A stretch of DNA of 64,000 nucleotides, taken from NCBI RefSeq assembly GCF_000019525.1, contig NC_010506.1, positions 124,001-188,000 on the forward strand. Direction: 5' to 3'. The notes beneath the pieces are model-generated. The model saw only the letters and a list, made by a program, of their open reading frames with translations, was not told the origin of the DNA and searched no databases. The stretch is from Shewanella woodyi ATCC 51908 (GTDB taxonomy: Bacteria > Pseudomonadota > Gammaproteobacteria > Enterobacterales > Shewanellaceae). Shown piece after piece: positions 1 to 8,102 of this stretch; position 1 is the stretch's first letter, and the number at the start of each line of letters is the position of its first letter. The translations under genes were made by a program, and so were the position numbers.

Positions 1-1
1 A

Positions 2-481
2 TCTATCATTAGAAGCTATCAGGGCCCTAAAGTGGTGACCGATATCTCGATGGAGCAGGTGACGCCCTGTGATCTTTTGATTGTCCCCGGTGGGATCGGC
101 ACCCGAACACTCGTTGAGGACAGTGAGTTGTTGAGTTGGCTACAAGCTCAGGAAAAGGTCTCTAAGAAGGTGTTTTCTATCTGTACGGGCTCCGCTCTAT
201 TAGCTAAAGCTGGCATTTTAGACGGTGTTAATGCCACGACCAATAAGATGGCTTATCAATGGGTAACAAGCTTATCTCAGAGAGTCCACTGGCAACCAAG
301 TGCACGTTGGGTTGATGAGGGGAAGTTTCTGACCTCATCTGGCGTCTCCGCTGGAACAGATGCAGCCCTGTTTTATGTCCGCCAACTACGTGGTGAAGAG
401 GAAGCAAGACGTATTGAACGGTTAACTGAGTATCACTGGAATGATGACTCGACTAATGATCCTTATGCCGTTGAGGTGTAA
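2..481 (+). CDS. DJ-1/PfpI family protein, C-terminal part
   Basis: The reading frame is open from the left edge, so the N-terminus lies outside the window; the visible part is about 159 residues. It carries the nucleophile-elbow motif SICTGSALLAKAG, with the Cys codon at 182-184, after a VPGGIGTR loop. This is the layout of the DJ-1/PfpI (class I glutamine amidotransferase-like) superfamily. The ICTGS elbow and the following ATTNKMAYQW stretch resemble isonitrile-hydratase-like members and the N-terminal domain of GlxA-type AraC regulators. The protein stops at PYAVEV with no AraC domain, so it is a stand-alone enzyme or stress protein. The substrate cannot be told. The start at 32 would be a GTG inside the conserved fold and is not the real start. 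Confidence 0.85.
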   Translation, partial: SIIRSYQGPKVVTDISMEQVTPCDLLIVPGGIGTRTLVEDSELLSWLQAQEKVSKKVFSICTGSALLAKAGILDGVNATTNKMAYQWVTSLSQRVHWQPSARWVDEGKFLTSSGVSAGTDAALFYVRQLRGEEEARRIERLTEYHWNDDSTNDPYAVEV

Positions 482-666
482 TTAAAATTTCCGCCTTAGT
501 TGTTATAGCTATTTATTAGTAAAAACGAGTATTTGTGAATTAATTGGAATATGAGAAATAATAACCACTTCTAATAGAGCTGCTTTGCATCTCTATTTAT
601 GCCACTACGTGGCGTTATATGGATTGAGTTCAAAGCGATGGAACTCTAGTCTGTTGGAGGACTGGC

Positions 667-828
667 ATGAAGAAGTGGTTAATTGTTTTATCTTGTACTG
701 TATTCGTTGCAGCCTCACTGCTGACTAGCGGACTGACTCGTGCGCTAATTGATCTTGTTGCCTTTGCTAGTCTGCTGTGGATCGTACTGGTAATGAGATC
801 AGATCCTAGCTCAAAGCAGGATATATAG
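667..828 (+). CDS. Small hydrophobic membrane protein (53 aa), unknown function
   Basis: An ATG at 667 is preceded by a strong Shine-Dalgarno GGAGG at 656-660 with six bases of spacing. It opens a 53-codon frame ending in TAG at 826-828. The product begins [10 protein letters not shown] and has two hydrophobic stretches (about residues 4-20 and 27-43) with a short polar tail, [10 protein letters not shown]. It is predicted to be a small inner-membrane protein or an uncleaved signal-anchor peptide. Its last 18 bases overlap the 3' end of the convergent yeiH-like gene. I recognise no family. The ribosome binding site and amino-acid composition support it being real, but no conservation test was possible. 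Confidence 0.55.
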   Translation: MKKWLIVLSCTVFVAASLLTSGLTRALIDLVAFASLLWIVLVMRSDPSSKQDI

Positions 829-1743
829 CAGAGAGCTCACTCCGATAGCCAACCAAAGTATTACCCCTAAGGCGAGAGGTTTAACGCCTGCCGCCCGCAT
901 CTTTTTGACCGTGATCCCCGCACCAATTAAAAATAAACAAAGCACTAAAACACGCTTCGATAGGGCAAATATCACCTCAAAAGCCGCTTCTCCTTGAGGA
1001 AAAAAGTGGGCTATGGCGATGGCCAGACAGTAGAAGCCGATAAAGTAGGGGATGGTGATGCGCTTCTTATCTCCACCAAAAATGATGGCACTGATCAGCG
1101 CGATGGGAATGATCCATAGTGCTCTGGCTAGCTTGATGGTGGTCGCTGTAACGAGTGCTTCTTCACCATAGGCAGATGCAGCACCGACCACTGAGGAGGT
1201 GTCGTGGATCGCAATCGCACTCCATACGCCGAAATCATATTGGCTCATTGACAATAGATGACCTAGAGTGGGAAAGAGAAACAGGGCGATGGAGTTGAGT
1301 ATAAATATGGTTGCTAGCGCAATGGCGGTCTGGTCGCTTTTTGCATTGATCGCTGGAGAAACTGCCGCAATGGCACTTCCACCACAAATCGCTGTGCCTG
1401 CAGAGATTAGATGGCCAGTTTTTGTATCAAATTTTAGGGCTTTGGTTAACACTGCACCCAATATTAAGGTGAAGACAATAGAGCCTAAGATAAGCGGAAG
1501 GTTAGCTAAACTCACTGATATCGCTGTCTGCAGATGGATCCCAAAGCCGAGTCCTATGATGGAGTAAGAGAGTAGCTTCTTAGTCAAAGTCGCGAGATCG
1601 AGATGTGCTGGCACTAGGCCTAAACTAGCCAAGGTAAACCCTAATACTAAGGCAATAGGAGAGGATATCTGAGGTAACAGACACAGGAAGCCAGTAATGA
1701 CAAAAATAGCGACATGTATTTTATTCTGGGTTTTAGTGTTCAT
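811..1743 (-). CDS. YeiH/UPF0324 family putative sulfate-type exporter
   Basis: This 310-residue polytopic inner-membrane protein has roughly ten hydrophobic helices. It matches the YeiH (UPF0324) family, whose members are annotated as putative sulfate exporters and are often found next to a LysR gene (yeiE in E. coli). The family-typical segments are visible: [19 protein letters not shown] in the middle, then [14 protein letters not shown], and the C-terminal [11 protein letters not shown]. Length is normal for the family (about 310-350). No LysR neighbour is present here; the upstream side is the repeat mosaic. The family is clear, the substrate is not. Confidence 0.85.
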   Translation of the reverse strand: MNTKTQNKIHVAIFVITGFLCLLPQISSPIALVLGFTLASLGLVPAHLDLATLTKKLLSYSIIGLGFGIHLQTAISVSLANLPLILGSIVFTLILGAVLTKALKFDTKTGHLISAGTAICGGSAIAAVSPAINAKSDQTAIALATIFILNSIALFLFPTLGHLLSMSQYDFGVWSAIAIHDTSSVVGAASAYGEEALVTATTIKLARALWIIPIALISAIIFGGDKKRITIPYFIGFYCLAIAIAHFFPQGEAAFEVIFALSKRVLVLCLFLIGAGITVKKMRAAGVKPLALGVILWLAIGVSSLLYILL

Positions 1744-1850
1744 TAAAAGGCTGTCATTAGGTAGCTGTTCAGCCGTAAATTATAGCGTTTGGAATATGTT
1801 TAATAAATTAAATAGTGCTGACGGTTAGCGTAAGAAAAATTGAATCTAAG

Positions 1851-2284
1851 TTCTAGGTACTAGGAAAAGAAGATACGAGGACGGGCTTCGCCCTGCGAGA
1901 AAAGGCAAAGAAGGTCCTAGGTTCTAGGAAATGCAAAGATGGAAAAGCATATTTTCAGTAAGTTGGGCTTTAGCCCATCTAGCTTGGTTTATATTAAACA
2001 TTTGACGGCATAAATGCCGACCTACAGAAAGACTAGAAAGGTTCTAGGAAAGCAGGTCCTAGGAAAAGAAGATACGAGTCGCCCTGCGAGAGCGCGACCT
2101 TGTCGCTTCTAGAAAAAGATAGATCCTAGATACGAGGTTCTAGGCCCTAGGAAAAGCACAAGCAAAGAGGTTTCATGAGCCTGCCTTTGAGATGCTTTTT
2201 ACGCTTTTCCTAGCAGCCAACTTGTTGGCGCCCTAGCAGGTGCGTAGCACCGACCTCGCAGTGAGCTTGCGAACGCCCTAGGAT
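1851..2284. repeat. Gene-free mosaic of short direct and inverted repeats
   Basis: The space between yeiH and dpaL has no credible ORF but many short repeats. The core CTAGG/GGTTCTAGG recurs at least eight times. The 19-mer TAGGAAAAGAAGATACGAG occurs at 1861-1879 and again at 2060-2078. TCGCCCTGCGAGA occurs at 1888-1900 and 2079-2091. Palindromes include TGGGCTTTAGCCCA (1964-1977) and GGCATAAATGCC (2007-2018). The right part (about 2226-2284) has more GC-rich palindromic pieces such as GGTGCGTAGCACC. GGTTCTA is the reverse complement of the TAGAACC unit arrayed at 30027-30117, so both places share a repeat family. No transposase or target duplication was seen. Confidence 0.75.
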
Positions 2285-2297
2285 CTATATTTAGAAC

Positions 2298-3479
2298 TTA
2301 TTTCGCTGTGCTTAGTGCACCTTCCCAAACGATTTGACGGTAACGGTCTGGGTTAGTGTCGCCTTCAGTGCTGAACAGCATGATAATCGCATCTTGGTCT
2401 AGACCAAGTTGAGTGCGGTACTCAGTGTACTCTTCACGGCTAGCTAGCATGTACAGTAGGCCAAGATTTAGTGCTCCTGACTCACCGCTAACAATTTTGG
2501 TATCGCCTGCTAGCGGGTTACCAAGAATACGCATACCTGTAGCTGTCACTTCATCTTCAACTGATGCGAAGAAGCTGCTGCACTGCTTTAGGATAGGCCA
2601 AGTCACTGGGTTAGGCTCGCCACATGCAAGACCTGCCATGATAGAGTTTAACTCGCCAGTTACGGCAACCATCTCACCTTTAATACCAGAGTTGTAGATG
2701 CAATCTGCTTTTGCAGGCTCTGCAATAATGGTCTTGAAGTTAGTCGCGCCAACTTTGTCAGCAAAATACCCTAAAATGCCGCCAGCCATTGCGCCAACAC
2801 CCGCTTGTAGCATTAGGTGAGTTGGCTTAAGACCCATGGCGTCAACTTGCTCTTGGGCTTCAACTGCCATGGTCATATAACCTTGCGAGATCCAAGTTGG
2901 GATCTTGTCGTAACCTTCCCATGCAGTATCTTGTACTAGCATCCAACCATTTTCTGTGGCGGTTTGGTTAGCGATACGTACTGTGTCATCGTAGTTACAG
3001 TCAGTAACGATACACTCAGCACCTAGATTCTGAATACGAGTTACGCTTGCTTGAGATGAACCTTTTGGCATGTAAACAACAGCCTTTTGGCCCATTTCAC
3101 GTGCAGCCCAAGCCACACCTGTTCCGTGGTTACCCGCTGTTGCTGTGGCAAACACCAATGGCTCGCTTAGCTTAGCTGCAACGGTTTTCATATCAATTTC
3201 ACTGATATCTACATTTAAGTGCTCAGCTAATTGTTTACCTAATGCGTAAGAACCGCCTAACACTTTAAAAGCATTTAAACCGAAGCGGTAAGACTCATCT
3301 TTTACCAGAATCGCTTTAACACCTAAACGTGCGGCTAGCTGCTCTAGCGAGATAAGCGGAGTCGGTTGATAAGCTTCGATCTGCTGGTGGAATTGACGAG
3401 TTTGTTCTGCAACCTGGGCTGTGAAAAGCTCAGAGGTCTCGCCGTTAAAGAAATCATTTTGAGTCAGCTTTAGCATCAT
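2298..3479 (-). CDS. dpaL: Diaminopropionate ammonia-lyase
   Basis: This fold-type II PLP enzyme should convert 2,3-diaminopropionate to pyruvate and two ammonia in the cytoplasm (YgeX/DpaL family). The PLP lysine lies in FGLNAFKVLGGSYA, matching Lys77 of the E. coli enzyme. The phosphate/glycine loop is TATAGNHGTGVAWAA, and LQAGVGAMAGGILGY and the C-terminal LFSTEGDTNPDRY are family hallmarks. About 393 residues fits the family (about 400). The longest frame starts at a GTG (3488); tandem ATGs at 3479 and 3476 are more likely, though none has a good Shine-Dalgarno. It is last in a leftward operon after the regulator and ridA. A nine-pair hairpin (3509-3517 with 3541-3549) lies in the gap before it. 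RidA next door fits, because the reaction releases 2-aminoacrylate. Confidence 0.92.
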   Translation of the reverse strand: MMLKLTQNDFFNGETSELFTAQVAEQTRQFHQQIEAYQPTPLISLEQLAARLGVKAILVKDESYRFGLNAFKVLGGSYALGKQLAEHLNVDISEIDMKTVAAKLSEPLVFATATAGNHGTGVAWAAREMGQKAVVYMPKGSSQASVTRIQNLGAECIVTDCNYDDTVRIANQTATENGWMLVQDTAWEGYDKIPTWISQGYMTMAVEAQEQVDAMGLKPTHLMLQAGVGAMAGGILGYFADKVGATNFKTIIAEPAKADCIYNSGIKGEMVAVTGELNSIMAGLACGEPNPVTWPILKQCSSFFASVEDEVTATGMRILGNPLAGDTKIVSGESGALNLGLLYMLASREEYTEYRTQLGLDQDAIIMLFSTEGDTNPDRYRQIVWEGALSTAK

Positions 3480-3565
3480 AGTAACCACTATATATTATGA
3501 ACAAAGAGACCTCTGCCACCCTATCTGGAGGAGACAGAGAGGCAGGGGTTGGTAAAACAGGCTTA

Positions 3566-3949
3566 TTACTTAGTAAAAGCGATCGCTTCTACTTCAACTA
3601 GCGCGTCTTTTGGAAGGCGAGCAGCTTGAACACATGAACGAGCTGGTGCTGCTTCAGTACCGAAAACTTCAGTGTACACTTCGTTGAAAGCAACGAAATC
3701 TTCCATATCGGCTAAGAAACAAGTGGTTTTAAGTACTGTATCAGTGCCTGCGCCAGCTTGCTCTAGAACAGCTTTAAGGTTCTTTAGTGATTGGTAAGCT
3801 TGCTCTTTGATCCCACCCTCTACGAAAGCCATAGTTGCTGGATCCAGTGGTAGCTGACCTGATGTAAATACTAACTTGTCGAAAGCAAGTGCTTGAGAGT
3901 ATGGACCAATTGCAGCAGGAGCATTTTCAGTATGGATTACAGTTTTCAT
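3566..3949 (-). CDS. ridA: RidA family 2-iminobutanoate/2-iminopropanoate deaminase
   Basis: At 127 residues this has the normal length of the trimeric YjgF/YER057c/UK114 (RidA) family. Members hydrolyse reactive enamine/imine products of PLP enzymes to keto acids. Diagnostic segments are APAAIGPYSQA near the N-terminus, FTSGQLPLDP, and the C-terminal ARSCVQAARLPKDALVEVE. The substrate-binding Arg is at about position 104 (Arg105 in E. coli RidA) and the catalytic Glu near 121. It is sandwiched between the YheO-type regulator (20-base gap) and dpaL, so it probably detoxifies the 2-aminoacrylate made by diaminopropionate ammonia-lyase. It could be a dedicated paralogue, with a housekeeping RidA elsewhere in the genome. 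Confidence 0.93.
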   Translation of the reverse strand: MKTVIHTENAPAAIGPYSQALAFDKLVFTSGQLPLDPATMAFVEGGIKEQAYQSLKNLKAVLEQAGAGTDTVLKTTCFLADMEDFVAFNEVYTEVFGTEAAPARSCVQAARLPKDALVEVEAIAFTK

Positions 3950-3969
3950 AGCTTAGTTATCTCTGATAA

Positions 3970-4650
3970 TTAGGATTTAAATTCACGGATGTACTTGTAC
4001 ACCGCATGCTTGGTAATGCTTAAATGGTTAGCAACAATATTTGTTGCCTCTTTCAATTCAAAGATGCCGTTATCAAACAACACCTTAGTAATAGCTTTAT
4101 TGCGGCCTTTTAGGTTAACGCTAGTATCTGCATCGACCTCAGATATCGCATGAGTTAACGCTTGCTCGACCACATCGCCAGCAGAAGCGCTGAAGTTCTC
4201 TGTCATATCGAAACTTTGATGCTGTGACGTATCAGGCATCAGAGTCTTGATGATCTCCGGAAATGGATGCGACAGGTTCATGTTGACGCAAAACATACCA
4301 ATTGGCTTGCCATCTTCACCGGCGAGGATACAGGTGCTGGATTTCAACATCTCACCCCCCTTGTTATTACTGAAATAACTTTTAGGGGTGACCTCTCCGG
4401 TTTGCTCATAAAGGCGCAACATCTTCAGGCCAAGATCGGTAATGGGTGAGCCCTCTTTTCGGCCCGTGTGATGTCCATTGACTATTTTGACTACTGACTG
4501 TTCAAAGTTCTCTAAAGAGTGAATAACGACTTCACAGTGAGGGCCAATCAGATCAGCCATGCTGTCAGCTAAACGAAAGTAGCCTTCCAGTAACTCACGA
4601 TCCCTTGAAGTAAATTCCGTTTTGTAGGTATGTTCTGTCGTTTTGATCAT
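3970..4650 (-). CDS. YheO-family PAS-like/HTH transcriptional regulator
   Basis: This 226-residue protein has an N-terminal YheO domain (about residues 20-130; ADLIGPHCEVVIHSLENFEQSVVKIVNGHHTGR, broken by IGMFCVNMNLS) and a C-terminal helix-turn-helix (NKAITKVLFDNGIFELKEA, then VANHLSITKHAVYKYIREF). Relatives include E. coli YheO and DauR, which controls D-arginine catabolism in Pseudomonas. It is the first gene of the leftward ridA-dpaL unit and faces the M24 operon across a 340-base control region, so it is the obvious regulator of both arms. The inducer is unknown; in this family it is often an amino acid derivative. Confidence 0.85.
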   Translation of the reverse strand: MIKTTEHTYKTEFTSRDRELLEGYFRLADSMADLIGPHCEVVIHSLENFEQSVVKIVNGHHTGRKEGSPITDLGLKMLRLYEQTGEVTPKSYFSNNKGGEMLKSSTCILAGEDGKPIGMFCVNMNLSHPFPEIIKTLMPDTSQHQSFDMTENFSASAGDVVEQALTHAISEVDADTSVNLKGRNKAITKVLFDNGIFELKEATNIVANHLSITKHAVYKYIREFKS

Positions 4651-4933
4651 TTCAGATTACTTTTGTGAACTATAGATGCTGTTATTGTCAACGTTTTAGC
4701 TTTTTAACACAAGCCTACAATTAACTTTATGTAACTATGGGACGTTTTTTTGGGCTTTTACGCAAGTTAATTTTTCTGATAGTTCAATTTATTTGACTTT
4801 GATCATGCTTTTTCTGTTTGAGTACGCTGCCTTGGTCAACAAATTTTAACTGCAAGATCTAGGTCACATTTTTAAATTCTGCAAACAGTATGATGCGCAA
4901 CAAGTTAACGATAGTTGACTAAAACAGGTTTCC

Positions 4934-4949
4934 GGTCACTTTAGTGACC
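4934..4949. promoter_or_regulatory. Perfect 16-bp palindrome in divergent control region
   Basis: GGTCACTTTAGTGACC is an exact palindrome 41 bases upstream of the chosen M24 start and is followed by TTTT. It lies in the 340-base space (4651-4990) between the leftward regulator and rightward catabolic operons. It could be an operator for the YheO-type protein or a short leader hairpin acting as an attenuator. The rest of that space is AT-rich; I see no CRP-like full palindrome and no other clear element. Confidence 0.45.
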
Positions 4950-4990
4950 TTTTGGCAAATAGGCCAGTTGTGTGGGATGTGGAGATAAAA

Positions 4991-6157
4991 ATGAAAAGCA
5001 TATTACAGCGTGGATTTACAACAGCAGAATTTGAGATGCGTGCAACTAAAGCTCAGCAGAAGATGCGTGAGTTAGAAGTTGACGCCATTCTGTTAACTAC
5101 TGAGCCAAATGTGCGTTACTTTTCAGGTTTTCACACCCAGTTCTGGCACAGCCCAACTCGTCCATGGTTCCTAATTCTTCCCGCAGAAGGTAAGCCAATC
5201 GCAGTTATCCCTGAGATCGGTGCAAGCGGTATGGCGGGCACTTGGGTTGAAGATATCCACACTTGGGCTTCACCACGTCCAGATGACGACGGTATCAGCA
5301 TCGTAGCTAGCGTACTTAACAGCCTACCTGCACGCTTTGGCCGTGTAGGTGCAACGCTAGGTATTGAGTCTCACCTACGTATGCCAGTGGCTAACTACTT
5401 ACAGTTAACCACATTAGTAAGCAAAGAATTCGTTGACGTATCGCTAGCTATCCATGAGCTACGTCAAGTTAAGTCAGTGGCTGAGATCGACAAGGTTCGT
5501 GAAATCTGTCGTATCACTAACGTGGGCTTCGACAAGATCCCAGGTTACGCCAAAGCAGGCATGACTGAGCGTGAGATCTGTAAACAGTTCGGTATCGACA
5601 TGCTGATGGAAGGCGCTGATGAATGTCCATACATCATCGCAGGTTCAGGCCAAGACGGTTACGACAGCATCATCATGGGGCCAACAGACCGCGTGATTGA
5701 AGATGGTGACGTATTAATCATCGACACAGGTGCGGTACGTGATGGTTACTTCTCAGACTTCGATCGTAACTGGGCATTTGGCCACGCAAGTGAACAAACA
5801 AAAGCGGCTTACCGTGCAACGTACGAAGCAACCACTATGGGCTTCGAGGCTGCACGTCCAGGTAACACCACTTCTGATATCTACAACGCAATGTGGAAAG
5901 TACTAGAAGCTAACGGTGCATTGGGTAACGACGTGGGTCGTCTAGGTCACGGCTTAGGTATCGAGCTAACTGAGCGTCCATCAAATACAGCAACTGACAA
6001 CACAGTATTAGTGCCAGGCATGGTGATGACATTAGAGCCAGGCATGGTTTACGCACCGGGTAAGTCTATGGTGCATGAAGAGAATATCGTTATTACTGAA
6101 ACTGGGGCTGAGTGGCTAAGCAAGCGCGCAGAACCTGAACTACTGATTATCAAATAA
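4991..6157 (+). CDS. M24 family metallohydrolase, ectoine-hydrolase/Xaa-Pro-peptidase-like
   Basis: The longest frame begins at 4952, but GGAG at 4981-4984 six bases before the ATG at 4991 makes MKSILQRGF the likely start (388 residues). It has a creatinase-type N-terminal domain and a C-terminal pita-bread domain. All five M24 metal ligands are visible: Asp245 (LIIDTGA) and Asp256 (SDFDR) eleven apart, His320 (GRLGHGLG), Glu349 (TLEPGM) and Glu364 (EENIV). Length and architecture match DoeA/EutD ectoine hydrolases as well as Xaa-Pro dipeptidases. The adjacent EutA-like enzyme makes cyclic-amidine or amide ring opening plausible but unproven. Codons are strongly biased (CGT, GGT, AAC, GAC), suggesting high expression. 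First gene of the rightward operon. Confidence 0.8.
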   Translation: MKSILQRGFTTAEFEMRATKAQQKMRELEVDAILLTTEPNVRYFSGFHTQFWHSPTRPWFLILPAEGKPIAVIPEIGASGMAGTWVEDIHTWASPRPDDDGISIVASVLNSLPARFGRVGATLGIESHLRMPVANYLQLTTLVSKEFVDVSLAIHELRQVKSVAEIDKVREICRITNVGFDKIPGYAKAGMTEREICKQFGIDMLMEGADECPYIIAGSGQDGYDSIIMGPTDRVIEDGDVLIIDTGAVRDGYFSDFDRNWAFGHASEQTKAAYRATYEATTMGFEAARPGNTTSDIYNAMWKVLEANGALGNDVGRLGHGLGIELTERPSNTATDNTVLVPGMVMTLEPGMVYAPGKSMVHEENIVITETGAEWLSKRAEPELLIIK

Positions 6158-6170
6158 TTTTAACAGCCAT

Positions 6171-6200
6171 TGATCTCTCAGGAGGGGACTTGAGAGATCA
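6171..6200 (+). promoter_or_regulatory. Perfect 10-bp stem-loop with purine-rich, SD-like loop
   Basis: TGATCTCTCA (6171-6180) and TGAGAGATCA (6191-6200) are exact reverse complements enclosing the loop GGAGGGGACT. The hairpin starts 14 bases after the M24 stop and ends 20 bases before the next start. No T-tract follows, so it is unlikely to be an intrinsic terminator. An exposed GGAGGGG loop could be a protein- or small-RNA-binding site, an mRNA-processing or stability element, or a decoy Shine-Dalgarno. Confidence 0.6.
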
Positions 6201-6220
6201 TCACTTAAGAGCATCTCATT

Positions 6221-7000
6221 ATGATGAGTTTTGAAGCATTTACATCGTTTGAACAGCCGCTAGAGCATCAGCAGGCACCAAGAATCAACCGCGTACATAT
6301 TGGTTTAGTGCAGTTAAGCACTGATCACAGTCTAGAGATGGACTGGGCTAAGTTACTCGGTACACAAGCAGGCGTATTTAGCTCTCGCGTCTACTACTCA
6401 AGCGAAATGACACCTGAAGCACTCGATCAAATCGCTAACGGCATCGTTGAAGCGTCTGATTTGATCGCAACAGGTCTGCCAATGGATGTGATGGCATTTG
6501 GCTGCACATCAGCTTCAATCATTATTGGTGAAGAGAAAGTAGCTGGTCTACTGACTCAAAACCGTGGCGACATTCCTGCTACCAACCCATGGACAGCGGC
6601 TAAAGCATCGTTTAAACATCTGAATGCGAAAAAAATCGCGGTGTTCTCTCCATACCCAACCAGCGTTAATTACCCTCTTTACCAACAACTAACCGATGCA
6701 GACTTTGATGTCGTGACCTTAGGTTCATTAGGTATCGAGCGCGATACAGACATTACTTTGGTCTCTAAAGAATCTATGTTCGCAGCACTTGAGCTAATGC
6801 TCAAAGATTCAGACGCTGAACTGGTTTTCATGTCATGCACCAACCTACGCGTACTCGATTATATCGAAGAGATCGAAGCTAAATTTGGTATCCCAGTTGT
6901 TTGCAGTAACTCAGCCATGTTCTGGCATGCGATGCACCTAACTGGCAAAGCCGCGATCTGTCCAGGTTACGGAAAATTACTTAATAATCAATCAGCATAA
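6221..7000 (+). CDS. Asp/Glu racemase superfamily protein, maleate isomerase/EutA-like
   Basis: This 259-residue protein belongs to the two-cysteine Asp/Glu/hydantoin racemase superfamily, closest in style to maleate isomerase, arylmalonate decarboxylase and EutA of ectoine-utilisation clusters. Both catalytic Cys are present: Cys95 in MAFGCTSASI and Cys206 in VFMSCTNLR, each followed by Thr as in active members. A phosphate/carboxylate-binding AVFSPYPTSVNYPLY segment lies between. Two start codons are tandem (6221, 6224) with only a weak AAGAG upstream, so translation may depend on the upstream gene or hairpin. It should be cytoplasmic and act on a small carboxylate. Reaction type (isomerase, racemase, decarboxylase) cannot be fixed from sequence. 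Confidence 0.78.
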   Translation: MMSFEAFTSFEQPLEHQQAPRINRVHIGLVQLSTDHSLEMDWAKLLGTQAGVFSSRVYYSSEMTPEALDQIANGIVEASDLIATGLPMDVMAFGCTSASIIIGEEKVAGLLTQNRGDIPATNPWTAAKASFKHLNAKKIAVFSPYPTSVNYPLYQQLTDADFDVVTLGSLGIERDTDITLVSKESMFAALELMLKDSDAELVFMSCTNLRVLDYIEEIEAKFGIPVVCSNSAMFWHAMHLTGKAAICPGYGKLLNNQSA

Positions 7001-7039
7001 GCTGTTGACTACCGATAAAAAATTGTTGGAAGAATAATA

Positions 7040-8020
7040 ATGTCTAATACACAGAAAGGTTGGTTGGCTGCTATTTTCGTTGGTCTATTGTGGGGTATCC
7101 CGTGGATCGTTGGTACACCTATTCTTGAGGTGATGGATCCTCAAGTGCTTGTTTGGTTACGTTACACCGTTGCCTTTATTACCTTAGGTCTAATCTTCAA
7201 CATAGGTCTTGCGTCAGGCAAGATGACCAAGAAAGCCGATTTTAAACTGAATTGGCAGAACCGTAATGACATCTTTTGGGCTGCATGCTGCGGTATCATA
7301 GGCCAAGGCTCTTTTAGCTTCCTATCTTTCCTCTCTCTGGACTACATCACCGCCTCTGAAAACGGTGTGATCCAGGGTTTGATCCCAATTCTTATCTTGA
7401 GTGTCGGTTTCCTACGTCATAACGAGCGCTTCACTGTGATGCAGATGATGTGTGCACTAGGTGCTTTCCTCGGTGTGGCGATTCTAGTGATGGATCCACA
7501 ATCTGAAACTCAAGGATTCAACATAGGTCACCTGATCTGTTTCGGCTCAGCAGCAAGCTTTGCCTGTATGGCTTACGCTCGTGCCAAGTTGGCAGAAAAG
7601 TATGGCTCTGTAGCGACGATGTTCCACCAGTTTGTCTTCGCATCGCTAGGTTTTGGTCTGTACCTGTTCGTTGTTGGCGCTGATTTTAGCTCTGCATTGA
7701 ACGTATTCAGCTCGCCATTACGCATTATGTGTATCGTGATTTTAGGTGTATGTATCTCTGGTATGAGTTACCTAGTTTACATCTACGGTATGGAACGTGT
7801 TGGTGTTGACGGTACCGGTATGGCACTGAACCTAATGCCACTATCTTCATTCATCTTAGCGGTATTCGCTCTTGGTGAGCAGGTCACACCGATGCGCTTA
7901 GTGGCTATCGCTGTGGTTATCACCTCGATGATCGCCTTTATGAAGTTAGGCAATCAGAAGAAGGACAAGCCAGTTGAACAGGCTGCACTGAACACGACTA
8001 AACCTTGTCGTAGTCAGTAA
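7040..8020 (+). CDS. EamA/DMT-family transporter (first of tandem pair)
   Basis: This is a 326-residue inner-membrane protein with about ten transmembrane helices in two EamA repeats (roughly 10-150 and 165-310). Family features include WLAAIFVGLLWGIPWI at the start, SENGVIQGL before helix 4 and the second-repeat GMALNLMPLSSF. GGAAG lies just upstream of the ATG. It shares the blocks CGIIGQG, ENGVIQG, LAEKYGSV and MALNLMPL with the next gene, so the two are paralogues from a tandem duplication. DMT proteins mostly move metabolites or amino acids. In this operon one may import the substrate and the other export a product; direction cannot be read from sequence. Confidence 0.88.
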   Translation: MSNTQKGWLAAIFVGLLWGIPWIVGTPILEVMDPQVLVWLRYTVAFITLGLIFNIGLASGKMTKKADFKLNWQNRNDIFWAACCGIIGQGSFSFLSFLSLDYITASENGVIQGLIPILILSVGFLRHNERFTVMQMMCALGAFLGVAILVMDPQSETQGFNIGHLICFGSAASFACMAYARAKLAEKYGSVATMFHQFVFASLGFGLYLFVVGADFSSALNVFSSPLRIMCIVILGVCISGMSYLVYIYGMERVGVDGTGMALNLMPLSSFILAVFALGEQVTPMRLVAIAVVITSMIAFMKLGNQKKDKPVEQAALNTTKPCRSQ

Positions 8021-8102
8021 TAGAGTTATCAAGTTATCCAAGCTAAAAAGTCAATTTCTGAGTTTGATAGAAGTTAAACAAAAATAATATAAGGCTAATG
8101 AT

